Of a DNA stretch of 64,000 nt, positions 1-11,938 are shown one piece after another. Numbering within the stretch: the first letter of the stretch is position 1; each line of letters opens with the position of its first letter. The position numbers and the translations under genes are program-made. Where the stretch lies: assembly GCF_027596085.1 (NCBI RefSeq), contig NC_072456.1, forward strand, positions 23,877,718 through 23,941,717, in the 5' to 3' direction. This DNA is from Anoplopoma fimbria. Lineage: Eukaryota; Chordata; Actinopteri; Perciformes; Anoplopomatidae. Under the pieces are notes generated by a model, which was not told the origin of the DNA, ran no database searches, and worked only from the letters and a program-made list of their open reading frames with translations.

Positions 1-290
1 ACAGTCTCTCCCATCTGAGCCTCTGAAGCTTTTAACTCCTTCAGAGTGGTCGTAGGTGTCTTGGTGGCCTCCCTCACCAGTCTTCTTCTTGCCCGGTCAC
101 TCAGTTTGTGAGGACGGCCAGCTCTAGGCAGATTTAAACAAGTGCCATACTTCTTCTATTTCGTATTAATGGATTTAACTGAACTCTGTGGGATGTCCAG
201 TGAGTTGGAAATCTTTTTGTAGCCATCTCCTGACTTTTACTTTTCAATGATCTTTTCTCTGAGTTGCTTGGAGTGTTCTTTTGTCTTCAT
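1..290 (-). pseudogene. Tc1-like transposase, N-terminal fragment with two stop codons
   Basis: Partial decayed reading frame inside the transposon remnant. The paired-like DNA-binding domain is recognisable (KSGDGYKKISNSLDIP) and the linker RAGRPHKLSDRARR is intact. Stops occur after residue 17 and after residue 44. No DDE catalytic residues are within the window. Confidence 0.8.
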
Positions 291-558
291 GTTGCAATTG
301 TAGCAGGAATACTGATGAACCAGAGACCTCCCAGACACAGTTTGGTGTTTCTATACTACAATCACTTGACACACATCAACTGCACTCAGGTGATCTCCAT
401 TTCACTAATTGTGACACTGCTGGCGTCAACTAGCTGGACCTCTGTTGAATTAGGTCAGTCACTTTAAAGGGGGTGAATATTTATGCAAACACTTATTTTA
501 CACTATATATTTTAATTAATTCATCCAAGGGGGGTGAATACTTTTTATAGGCATTGTA
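1..558 (-). mobile_element. Tc1/mariner-like DNA transposon remnant (cut by window start)
   Basis: Read on the minus strand, the ATG at 290 opens a typical Tc1-like transposase N-terminus: MKTKEHSKQLREKIIEK, later the AT-hook-like GRPHKLSDRARRRL and VREATKTPTTTLKELK. The helix-turn-helix part is recognisable. There are in-frame stops at codons 18 and 45, so this copy is dead. The right terminal inverted repeat ends near 558 with the GGGGGGTGAATACTTTTTATAGGCA pattern family (only the end is listed here), next to a TA. The catalytic domain lies outside the window. Confidence 0.85.
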
Positions 559-3157
559 GATGGATTAGGTTCCTTTTACAAGCCCTCATGTTTTTATTTG
601 AACTTTTATCCCACCTGTGCATTTTCTTATTTTACTGTATATTTCTTCTCTTTTCTTTTATTTCTTTAGGTGCACAAATAAGGAAATTGAGTAAGTTGGA
701 AATGAATGTAGTGCTCACGAAGCTTTCGGAGGTATAGCCTCAGTTTGTGCCTTGCATTCATTATCATAACGTTACATTCATTTATGGGATAGAAACGTTA
801 AAGCCAGCGTAGTAAAGTTAGATGTACTGTTACCAACGTAAGTAATTAACGTTGGTCGGCTACGCAGCCAGCAGTATAACGTGAATGGTAACTCAATGTA
901 AACATTGTATCTAACTCGTATATGTGGCATCCCCATATATTTTTACTTAAATGATACGTTGTTGTAGCTGTGTCTGCATCGGCTGTAGTATTCAAGACAA
1001 GAATGAAGTGGCTTTATTGTGTGTAATGAAGTGTGCCACTGTAGTACCATGATGTAGCTAAAACAAACAACTTGTGTTTTCTTGAAATTCATAGCTTATT
1101 TATTTTAAGTACAGAAATATATATATATCTCTGACCTAGAAATATTGGCTCAATATGTCACAGAAACTATAGTCATCAGGTATTTGGGGGTGGCTGAGGA
1201 AAAATGGAGGAGTGACAGAGGAAAATGAAAATGGTTCTCACAAAGCTGTCCCCTCTAGTTCTTTTCCTTTCCTGCAATTTTCACTCTTTAGTTTCCAGTG
1301 TGCTTGTTGCCTGCAGCCAAAGCTAGACAGGCCTCATGCAAGCCTTGACATAGTGGGTTGCTATGGTGGCTGTCTGGCTATTTTTCTAATTATGTCACTT
1401 CCCCCCCTTGTTAAAGGATACTACTTGGTAACTCTAAAGTGAATGACATGCGAGGTTCCTGTCCTTTACTCGAGTATCCTTAACCCGAGTGACACGGCCA
1501 ACAACCTTGGTGTCACTTGCACTCAAATCTCTTTCGCAGCCAGGTCTGTGTCTCTCTCCCAATATAGGTTTTAATTACAACAGGCGGGCTGTTTGAATGG
1601 ATTTTTTCAGGATAAATACAAGCTAAAAACCACAACTCCCTGCTCCTTTTTTGTTTCACCTGTCCAAAACCTAGACTACTATAACGCATTCGGCGGCTGT
1701 CCTCAGAGACAACTCTACTTGCAGGAAAATGGCTTCATCATATGGTGCTGTTTTTGTTGTGTTCTGTCTTGTGGTGCGACCAAAACAATTGTAATTCATG
1801 AAACAGTTGACATATATGTGCAAATGCCTGTTCTGAACAGTGTTTGTGTGTGAGAGTTAAGTTGCATGTTTGTGCTGCACAGCTCGTCCTTTTTTCAAAT
1901 TTTCCTTTTCCAACCACTGGGTCAGACAATTGATGGCTGCCCTCCAGGGACTCTGGGGGGGGGTCACAACACACTAGATCTGTTGATAACTGTGTTTAGA
2001 GCCTACAGGAACTGTAGGGATGATAACAGAACATGGGGGGGGGTGGTATTTCACTTAGCAGGATTAGCAAGTTGGTCTGGTTACTTTGAATATTATGACT
2101 TGTCCTCTGTGCGTTTATTTTTAGAAATGTTCTTTTAATGTTATGTTCCAGTTTTGTTTGAATGCATTCAGATAATTATTACCTGGAAATGGCATACTCT
2201 GTTTCTTTGTTTTTGTTGTTTGTTCAGGATGTTAATTTTGAACACTCACTGGGGGGGTGTGAGCTCAAACAGCTGTGATCCACAGCCTTAAAGGTGGCTC
2301 ATGCCCCCTGCTCTTTGTGACTTGCCCTCCATTCTCCCTGCCTTTTGTTTTTGCTAGCTCTTTTCCCTCCCCTCTCCAATTGGTGCCAGTGATAAATCTA
2401 ATTTATGGCCCGTGGTCTGATTAGAGTGAGAGTGAAAAATGTGGAGTGGAGGAGGGGAATCGTGTCTAGGTAATACGTTTGATTCAGTTCCTGCTTTCCC
2501 GGAATCTGGCCTTCATTAGATAATAGTTCATGTATTAAACATAACATGGATGTTTGGTCCGGAGAGAGTGAAAGAACAAGGGACGGTTGTTGGGAATATG
2601 TGGCCATACTGTTCACTTCTTCTCTGTGACAAGAAACAAACAGGTCCTTTACAATGGGCTATTTGAGTATCCCATGTCCCAACTAGTATCCAGACCTGGA
2701 GGCTATGTGGATCACTCCCAAGCCACATAAGAGCTCTGTATGAGATGACAGAAATGCAGGAGAGCATGCCACATTCTGGCATTCCTCAACGCTTCGCCTT
2801 ATCGTTTTTTGTGGAAAAGGTGTGTCAACACCCCTCTTAGAAAAGCAAACAATGGTTTCAAAATGGAACTCACCCAGAAAGGAAATATGAGAGAAATATT
2901 AGTGTCCACATTGATGGATGACTGAATTGTTGTGTGTCTTTGTTTTTAGTTATCTGCTTGGATTTATAACCAGCTCCATGTGATAAACAGGGAAGTAGAA
3001 AAACAAACATTATTTCTAGGCGGTCACACGACTGGACTGTTAAATGGTGTAGAGGGTCATATGTGCCACATTTGACGCCAAAATAGTTGTTATCAACGAA
3101 GGTTTCTCAACATGTGGCGGTCTTAAAGTAGACTTGATGACTCACGATATTCTTGTT
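559..3157. other. Non-coding, no gene seen
   Basis: AT-rich sequence with short poly-G runs (near 1957 and 2034) and no supported exon. Nothing recognisable except common low-complexity DNA. Confidence 0.6.
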
Positions 3158-3620
3158 TAAAGGAACAGTGTGCAATATTTAGGGGGATCTGTTGCCAGTA
3201 ATGGAAAATGAAAACAATAAGTACGTTTTCTTTACTGTATAAACACTGAGAAAATGAGGTTTCGGAAAACAAAACACTGGGAAAACCTCTTTTGGTCTTG
3301 AGGAGCTGCGGCGTTCATTTCTGCACAAACCTCAACGTCTACTGTACATTCATTTGAAATCCTCGCCGCTAAACTACAGCTACAAACAAATTTGCCGCCG
3401 CTCTCTCTCTCTCTCTCTTTTGCTTCACCTCTCACTTCCCACTACACACAAGCTGGCTCTGCTATTCCCTAATTGACCTACGCTTATCTTTTAACACACT
3501 GGCTCTAGAAAGGGCCATTCGCATTTCACGTGGTTGCGTCGGCCACTGAAGTTCTTCTACAAAGCTTGGCTAACTTCTGAGTACAAACTTGATTGCAGAA
3601 GCAATTTCAGCATCTTCAAA
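3158..3620 (+). repeat. Fish dispersed repeat, copy A1 (AACAGTGTGCAATATTTAG start)
   Basis: Starts with the AGGAACAGTGTGCAATATTTAGG type of leader common in fish genomes. It shares a middle block (CTGGCTCTA...AGGGCCATTCG) with the copy at 17405-17731, and contains a short (CT)n at 3399-3419. Family name not assigned; the right end is approximate. Confidence 0.55.
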
Positions 3621-4680
3621 CAAAAGCTTTCACAAACATAGACTGTAGATCATTATTGTTTTGAATACAGTGGGCTAAAGTCAAATCTGTAATCTTTTTT
3701 TTTTTTTTCTCCAAATGTCCATCTGATACATGCCCCTTCTCACCGCTTTGAGCATTCATGATTTCGAATGGAACAAAACAAGTAACCAAAGCAAATTCTT
3801 AATATGTGGGTGTAACAAGTGAAACCTTTTTGGAAATTATGCCTTTTCTGTAGCCCACTGCTTGACCACAAATGTTTCCAAATCAGTTTACTGTAACAAC
3901 AGTTAGGTTGAGGGTGGGAGCAGTCAAAGTAAAACCTAGACAGGACATATCATCACTGGCCACCGTAGTCACTGCCAGGTGGAACAATACAGAGTCAGCA
4001 GATATGATCACTGCTCACCACATCAATGTCGAAGCATATGCTGTTATTGTGGAAAGTTATCTTTTTTTATTATTTAGAATTTCTGATCTTTGTCGATTGC
4101 TGGCGATTTGTAGCCACCATGTCTTTTTTTAGAATTAAAAGAAGTGCATTTGCATTTCTAAATGTTCTTTTGCTTTTACAAATCAGTTACAGGATACCCA
4201 AAGGCTTAGGGTTTAGTTAAACTGATCAGTCAAAATCATTCTTGTTTACGAAAAGACTCGCAATAAATTCATCCCCAGGTTATTTATTTTAAATGTGTCC
4301 GTTAAGGAGAGATAAACATCAGTCAGTCTGTATTGGTAATCCTATCCTGACACACAGTTTCTACCAGTCAGTTTAGTTTCATTCGAATAGTGTGCAGTGG
4401 TCCAATTGAATTTATCTGTTTTTATGTTACATTGAAGTGAGGCAACAGTTCATTTGTCCCTCGTCTTCGACCCATCCTTCACACTCATGGAGGTGGGACT
4501 TATGAGAAGATTAAATGGATTAGAGCCAGAAGAGAATGACTGCTGGCAAGAAGTACCACACTTTTTTTTATACTACAATATTGCATTGCATTTTTCTATA
4601 GAGATTACTTGAATATGATTTTAAGAGAACTGTGTCCAAGTTATATACTTAGTATATATATCAAGAAGTACTACCCTGAG
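3621..4680. other. Non-coding, no gene seen
   Basis: AT-rich intergenic DNA without supported coding potential. Confidence 0.6.
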
Positions 4681-4682
4681 CC

Positions 4683-4862
4683 TTCCTCGTAGCACTTATT
4701 GCATTCGTATTAGTTGTTGCACTCACTGTATTCGTATCAGTTCGCTGCACTTATTGTATTCGTATTCGTTTACTGCACTTATCCTATTCGTAGTAGTTTG
4801 TAGCACTTATTGTATTCGTATTAGTCTGTTGCAATTATTGTTTTCGTAGTAATTTGCCTCTG
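4683..4862 (+). repeat. Degenerate minisatellite, about 28-30 bp unit
   Basis: Five to six diverged copies of a unit like GCACTTATTGTATTCGTATT followed by AGTTTGT. It leads directly into a conserved fish repeat tail. Confidence 0.75.
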
Positions 4863-5020
4863 CACTATACTTTTGCTCTGGTTTATGCTTTAAGATGACT
4901 GTTTAAGAAAGGAGATGCACTTATGACTTCTGGTGACTAGTAGTTCTCTTGAATACCTATGTTGAATACACTTCCTGTAAGTCGCTTTGGATAAAAGCGT
5001 CTGCTAAATGCCTGTAATGT
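4863..5020 (+). mobile_element. Fish retroposon-like 3' tail
   Basis: Contains GTCGCTTTGGATAAAAGCG followed by TCTGCTAAATG near 4980-5011. This is a very widespread tail in fish dispersed repeats. With the minisatellite upstream it probably forms one element. Class (LINE/SINE or DNA element) not decided. Confidence 0.6.
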
Positions 5021-5822
5021 AATTTAGTAGAGCACTGTGCAGTTGAAAGTTTAACTTTAACACAAAATGTCTTTTTTCCTAACATTCTGTGGCGTTTCTC
5101 AAACGGCAGAGATATTTCACTTCTTATGAACAATCAGGCAGACTTTAAACAAATTGGAAATAGTCTATACAGTCTATGGGACCATGTTTTGTTTTTTTCT
5201 CCCCATAATCAAAGATGCACAACAGAGGACATTTTGTCAGAAGATGCCACCTTGCCCTGACGTTATATCTGTCTTTACATTGGAGCAGTAAGATATTGAC
5301 AAGTGTAGCAAACTAGTAAACCGCTTTTGATAATAATTACAATATCCTCAATGTATCTTAGACACATCCCAGATGAGATCAGATGAATGGAGGGTAATTA
5401 AATCTTATTGTAGTGTGAGGAGGAACCAAAAGTGCAGATTTTTACCACTTCTTCCTCTTTGTAAAGTTATTTTACAGATTGTTTTTTTATTATTTTAACA
5501 ACCTAATCACTTTTTCCTATTATTTTTTTTCTTATTTTCTGCATTGTTTACCGACTTGCAGCGGTTTTACTGTTCAAGGGTGCGATGGCAGCCTCAGTTG
5601 ATGCCAGACAGATGAACTGGATTGAACTGACGTTAGCATAGCAGAGTGGCACAGACACAGACGGGTTCCCTCCTGCTGTGCATGTGGGGCAATATAGCTC
5701 TGCCTGCCAGAGAAGGGAGGTCAATCTGTGTGGAGCAAAGTACTGCCTGGATTTGACCAGCGACAGGGCAAACTTCAGCTAACTAAAACACTTGTATTGG
5801 CAGCTTCCCTCACAGAATGTTC

Positions 5823-5857
<35 letters not shown>

Positions 5858-6466
5858 GCATTGAACTGAAAAACATGATTATTTCATGGTGATTTGATTT
5901 CAATTTCTGTAAGGAGTACACAGTATTTAGATTCTGAGACGCAGGTTTGCTCCAGCTCCTATTTCAGGCTAAGCTTAAGTAGGTGCAAGAAAACTATTAG
6001 TGCTATGCAACATGATATTTGGACGAATAGTCTTACAATTTCTGTTTGCGACACCACAGCAAGCATGTTTTTAAAAACCTGTCTTGCAGCAGTCCAGGTT
6101 TGGCCTCCCTCCCTGTCCCTATGTTGTTTGCTTGTGAAACGTGCATCTGATAGCTTTTTTCCTGGTGTTTTGACTGACTCTGACTAGCCATGACAGAGAT
6201 GGGTGGGTAGGGGTGAAGAGATTTAGAGTCCGGGAACCAGCTGCCTCCAATCAGCAGCAGAATCCATCTGGGGTCAGGCTGGGTGAGGGGAAGAAAGGAA
6301 AATGAATATAAGGAAAATAGGGACTTTCTAGCTCATGACAGGGATTGTGATGGAAATGGGACAAACGACAGGCAACAAAAGGAAAAGAAAGGTGGATAGT
6401 GATGGAAATGGGGAAGAAGTAGGCGATGTCCCTGTGAAAATATGTGGCTGGTGATGACAACAGTAT
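5021..6466. other. Non-coding, no gene seen
   Basis: No supported exon. Includes a 29-base poly-T tract at 5827-5855. Confidence 0.6.
5827..5855. repeat. Poly-T tract, 29 bases
   Basis: Uninterrupted run of T, possibly the reverse-strand poly(A) of an old retroposed sequence. Confidence 0.9.
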
Positions 6467-6925
6467 AGATTGCTGCAGAAATGAGTCCCAAAACCAGGAA
6501 ATTAATCAGCATTTTTTAGCTCTCCTGGTTCACTCGTCATTAGGGTGATTGTTTTTTGTTTATTTTTATGGGTTTTTCGTCAGATGCCTGAAATATGGTC
6601 TGCTTTAAACATGCGCTTCAGAGACTTTTTGTTATACGATATAAATATGTCCGTATCCCACTTGTGAATTTTGAAGCTTTTAAATGACTTTAAACAAGTG
6701 TCTGAATGAGACTACTCAACGTCATCAGGCTGAACACTTGTCTGCCGTTTGCTTCTGGCAGTTGCATTCAAAAAATATAAAAGTGGTTAATTTGTGAAGA
6801 TTATCTTGATGAACATTTTGTTTGCCACAGGGCTTCATTTTCAGTTTTTTTTTTTATTTTGGGAATTAGTGCAATTCTTACTTCCGGGTTTGCCTACAAA
6901 AATACATCGTCCCTGCAGAACTCTA
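6467..6925 (+). repeat. Dispersed repeat, copy C1
   Basis: Shares AGATTGCTGCAGAAATGAGT-type start, ACCAGGAAAT, TTGTTTTTT, GATGCCTGAAAT, GCCACAG and a CTTCC(G/A)GGTT end with 38158-38475 in the same order and orientation. Two diverged copies of one family, name not assigned. Confidence 0.65.
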
Positions 6926-9598
6926 CTGAGGAGCAGTGTTGTCTCTGGGCCGATGTTTGTACATTAAAAAGCAACGTTGCCTTCAGTGAGTCACGCTTAC
7001 TGTTTGTTATTTAACTGCAATTACATTTAACTTTAAGACAAAAATTAATTATTTTATTTGAGAGCCTGCAAAAATATTGTTGCATTCATTGCATATGTCT
7101 CCTCTTTTTAAGATCGCTTTATGCTTCTTTGCTTTCTTAACTGCTGCTATAGACAGAAACATTGATGAAAAATACACACACTTTACATCCAGATTTAGTA
7201 GCTTGCACATTTATTGCGTGCACAAACCAATCACTTATTTAACTATTGCTATGTCCAGCTTCCAGTATTCATTGGCTTCTTATTAAATGCATATTTGTTT
7301 AGGTAAATATGCTATTGTCTGTTCACCTAACTAGTTGAACCAGAGCAGTAAGTAGTAGAGAACCTCACTCAACTAGGATGTGTTGTCATCCATCTATTCT
7401 GAGGAAATTAGATGTCAGAGGAATCCGGGCAAAGAGGCAGCTAAGTGGATCGGTCTCTCTCTGATCAAGTCAGCCTTTGATCTATTTCGGGTGGGTGCTG
7501 CTGGTGGTGGTGGTGGAAGTAGAGGGATCTGCTCCTAAAATGAGTGTTATCAAGTCTGTGCAAACCAGTCTTTGGGATCCTTTCTTTGTTATTTTTCTTT
7601 ACTTCTCTGCACTTTGCGGTGCTCCGCCACGGCCTTCAAACGCTGCTCTGCCCTCACCTTTCTTTCCTCTTTCTTTATTTACCACAACAAAAGGCATCCT
7701 CTGAGCCACGAGAGCTTGATTAAGCTCCCCGTTTAAGGATAAATCACTTTAATGTCTCATTCAGCTGGTGTTTGTGGGCACAAAGATATTCATCATGCTG
7801 GCAAAATGGTGCCGAATCGCCGCTTGTAGTGGGTGGATGAGAATCTAATTAAGATAAATCGTTATCCCTTTTTGTAAGTAACTCAATCTTTGAACCCCGC
7901 CTTTTTTAGTCAGAATCATTCAAATAACGGGCCGTTTCTTTAATGTGTTCCTGTACACTGCCCCAGTCCAGAGAGCCTCTTTGATAAATATTTGAACGGG
8001 CGAAATGCAATAACAACAGGCTCTTTAAAACCCAATTTGTTTCCATTTCCCGGCTTTTGATAAGACAGTAGATTGGGTTACACGGTCATTCGATCATTGT
8101 TCTCTATCCAGTGTCCTACCCGGTCACTGGGCTGTCCACATCCCCTTTATGGCCATGTCTGTAATACTGAATGGAAGTAGCGGTTGTGGGGACGGGAACA
8201 GGAACAGCTCGGTACCCAATGTCTATGTCCTTCCATGTATGTGCTTTAAGGTTACAGTACGTGTGTGCTGCATATGCACACAGAGGCCAGTACGGGCCTA
8301 TTGTGTTGGGGAAAAAAAGGTGCTAATTAATAATGTAGGCTGTTTTTTTTTGAATGACAGAGCCCTGCGTTTCCCTGGGAAGTAACTTGTTCCCCTATAT
8401 GAATATTTCATCACGGTAGCTAATGAATCCAGCCAGTCTAGGCGATCATAACCAGCTAACGGCCCCCTTGCTGCACGGGGTGTAAGGCAGCTGGGCCTTG
8501 ATCATTTCTAACCTGATTACGGGTGATGCTGATGGACTCAGATTGGGGATGAGTGAGTGTTGTGCATGGGATTGAATGATTGTCGGCAGCCGGCTTGTTA
8601 ATCGCGGAGACGGATGCAGAAAAGAACAGGAGAGGGACAAATGCCAACAGAGGGCCGTCACATGAGAAACTTATGTGAACTAAGCCTTTGAAAGTTCATC
8701 TCTTGTTTCTATTATACTGCATCTTTTACTTTTTTTTTTTTTTTTTTTTTTGTCTTCTGTGATTTCTTTTTTCCTGGTCTTACAAGTCATAGACTTATCT
8801 AGACTCATTCACAAAAGCAACACCTCTGTCTGCACTGGACTTGACTCAGCTCAGAGACACCGAGATGTATAACCACACAAGTGACAATGACTTTATGAGA
8901 TTTCCATCAGTTTCCCATTGATAAAGTGTTAACTGTCATGCAACCAGTGTAGGCGGCTGCTTTACGGAAACGGATGGTGAGGAATGTGTCTAAAAATGCA
9001 TCAGCTGTTGACACCCTGTGTGCCGCACGGAGCTGATTTTGAGAACACGGTTAATGGAGATGAAGCAGAGCTGCGTGTTGAAGGATTTCCTCTCTACCTT
9101 TAGGATTTAGTACAGAGCGCAAAGAGACACGTGTGTCCGGATGTAAAGGAATACACGTAAAAGGTGATGAGGCCACCTTTGTGTATCGTTTGTTCAATCC
9201 TATTTTTTTTTTTCTGTTCACTTCATCTCAACTACCAATCATATTGATTTACCTTAACCGTTAAACTTACATTTTGTGTCACAGGCTAACGTTAGCTTTA
9301 GCACTCCACAGAGCCGGGTTCTGTCCAGTCAGCATCCAGTCCTCAGCATACCAATAATGATCTTTTGGTGTATATGGATTAAACAAAGCTTCTTTGATGT
9401 TAGTTCATTGAGTTACTCCAGGAATTGTTTCACCTGTAGTCCTGACCTTTAACAAAGAGTGTTCAGTGTTTTCTACCTGTCATACATTTCCTTACACATT
9501 ACATTTGTCACTGCCTTTTAAAAGGGAAACAAGCATGCATACACCCATATCCCTAGAAGGGGAATTCATTATTGTACACGACAAAACAAACAGCCTAA
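6926..9598. other. Non-coding; contains an enhancer-like stretch near 7690-8130
   Basis: No gene supported. The stretch 7690-8130 is low in simple repeats and holds several homeodomain-type cores (GATTAAG, CTAATTAAG, GATAAAT), a texture often seen in vertebrate conserved non-coding elements. Conservation cannot be tested here. Confidence 0.4.
8730..8751. repeat. Poly-T tract, 22 bases
   Basis: Uninterrupted T run. Confidence 0.9.
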
Positions 9599-9655
9599 AT
9601 CCATCATACTTCCACATACACAAAATATTTTGTTGTGTCTGGAAGTATGATGGAT
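9599..9655. repeat. Near-perfect 57-base hairpin
   Basis: Outer 16 bases (ATCCATCATACTTCCA) pair perfectly with 9640-9655. The inner arms also pair with a few mismatches around a short TAT loop. Could be a small fold-back repeat or a miRNA-like stem. Confidence 0.8.
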
Positions 9656-10968
9656 ATCAACACTCGCTCACGCATGTGCATCTGTGAGCGAGGCGTTGCA
9701 CGCGCTAAGGCAGGCTGGTTGTTCTCCTCGTGAGCATTAATCGTGATTTAGCAGCTTAAGGAAGTCACACTTCCCTGGATGATCCCCATGTGCTCTGGCC
9801 ACCACTGACACTCACTAAAAAGGCCACCAGCAGCACAACCAGGCTGCATTTTTTTTTTACCTCATAAGCACATGTTGGGAGCTGTAATGCACAACACACT
9901 TAGTAAAAACACATCTTTGTGTTTTTGAAGTGACAGAGTCATGATGCTTGTTAACTTCTGTCTTGGCTGTCAGACAGGAACAATGACTCACAGGGGTAAA
10001 GGGAATGCCTTTAGAGAAGCCTAGAACGTGGCTACATTGACGGAAAGAGTTTTCTAACGTCACTAAATCTTGCGGTTCTCCTGCACAGATGAGTCAGTCC
10101 TTTTTTATATTTTGCATTTGTAGCGCATAATATATGGGGTTGTTGGGGTTTTTAAGGATTTTTCAAATGCTGCACATGAAATGGCCTAATCTCACTGCAG
10201 TGGGCTTTTGCAGCAGACCACACACAGAGAGAGAGCGAGAGAGGTGGAGGGAGACACATGGGAGGGGGTTGTACAAAAACCAGCAGTAACCTTTGACGTA
10301 ATTAAAAGATTACACTGCAAAAGAGTCTCTCTCTCTGTTTTTTAAAATAGTACAAATCCTCATCAGCATATAAGACGTACGCATTTAGCTGAGCTGTCTT
10401 TGAGTCAGACTATAAATCCAGATATTGACAAATAGAGGACCAATTTTGAATAACCATGCAGTGCCATAAAGATGACTTCTGTGTGTGTGCCGCTTTTGGA
10501 TGAATGAACTCCTTGTTTTCCCTTGTGCTGCAGTGGGCATGTCTCGTTTTTTTTATCTTCTGTTTTCTTTCTCCCATATCGCCTGCCCTCTTCTCCCTAC
10601 TGATAGCCTTCCTCATCACCTCCCTCTTCCTCTCTGCGGTGGTTTGGAGTTGTAGAGGGGGGGTTTTGCTGTTTTTCCGGTAATGAGAGGCCTTACAGGA
10701 AGGAGATATGTGGGGCCGCTCTTTGCAGTGATCAGTATCGATTATCCTGAGAGTCACGCCGGAGGAGTGGGGGGTGGGGTTCGGTAACAGGGGACAGCAA
10801 GAAGCAGACATTTTTCTGTTGCTAAGAGACAGTAACTGGCATGGTAATGGTGGGTGACGTGGCTACGGGGGATGGAATGAGCACCCGGCTGCTCAGGAGT
10901 ACTGGTGTGGTTTCAGCTGTCAGACTTATTGATCAAATAATTCTGTCAGCTGAGGAATGCATGCTACT

Positions 10969-10997
10969 ACTACTACTACTACTACTCCTACTACTCA
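10969..10997. repeat. (CTA)n microsatellite
   Basis: About nine imperfect CTA units. Confidence 0.85.
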
Positions 10998-11881
10998 CTA
11001 CCATTTTGCTGGTCAATTATGTATTCTGGCTTTCACATGCTCTGATATATTGCTAAAATTAGCTTTACTCCTCCGAATGTGCACTCAGACTGCTGTCACT
11101 GAATAATCCCTTGATGTAATGGGTCAGAGACTTGACACTACAATTGTAGTTTCATATACATCACTGCTAAACCACAGAATTCAATAGAAAAAACACAGAT
11201 AAGTAACTAAATTAAGTTTCAGTTTAGATTATCTGTAGTTGCAGTACATGCACACTTTCCCTTTCTCTTTCTCTCACTCTTTTTTTCTTCTTTTTTTTTT
11301 TTCTTCCTCTTTATGCCCTTTTATTTATTGCAGTTGGTATTCCATTACATAAATGGTTGGTTGAACAGTGTAACACTCCGGTAAACTCAGTGTGAATGAG
11401 GGTTGTAATGGTGAACCCGGCTCATATACTGCAAATTGATTAATTTGTCATCCGTGGCCTGCATGTTGAAAGGGGTATTGCGATATATCAAGACTTTTTA
11501 CCCAGATCAACTGCCGTTATGCTTAGGAACCATCCATGTATCCAAGATTTCAGCGTCCTTGGGGTGTTGCATTGAGTACAATTCTTCAACGCCAACGGGG
11601 GCCTCTCAAGGCTCTCCAAACACACTCCCCCGACTGCCCCTGGCTGCCTTGCTTTCCGGTCCCTGCCTTTATCTGGACCTTGCAGGCTGGAGGCTGCTCA
11701 TACATATTCAGAAGGTATCTAATATCCGCCTGCCTAAGACCTCCTGTCCAGAAAAGTTTGCCCATTAGGCTTCTCCACCTTTGCTTCAACCTTACCCAGA
11801 AGGTATCACACTGGCACTTAGAGGGTAAAACGCTATCCCTTTATGTGTATTGGTATACTGGTGGTGAATATGCTGGATCAG

Positions 11882-11938
11882 GTCTCTCTCTCTCTCTCTC
11901 TCACACACACACTCTTGCATGCACACACACTAAGACAC
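11882..11938. repeat. Compound (TC)n(AC)n microsatellite
   Basis: (TC)n followed by interrupted (AC)n. Confidence 0.85.

Noticed and set aside
4683..4862. CRISPR-like array
   Set aside because: The repeats are diverged tandem units with no unique spacers, in a vertebrate genome.
10410..10811. 133-codon minus-strand frame
   Set aside because: No recognisable domain, low-complexity composition, no splice context.
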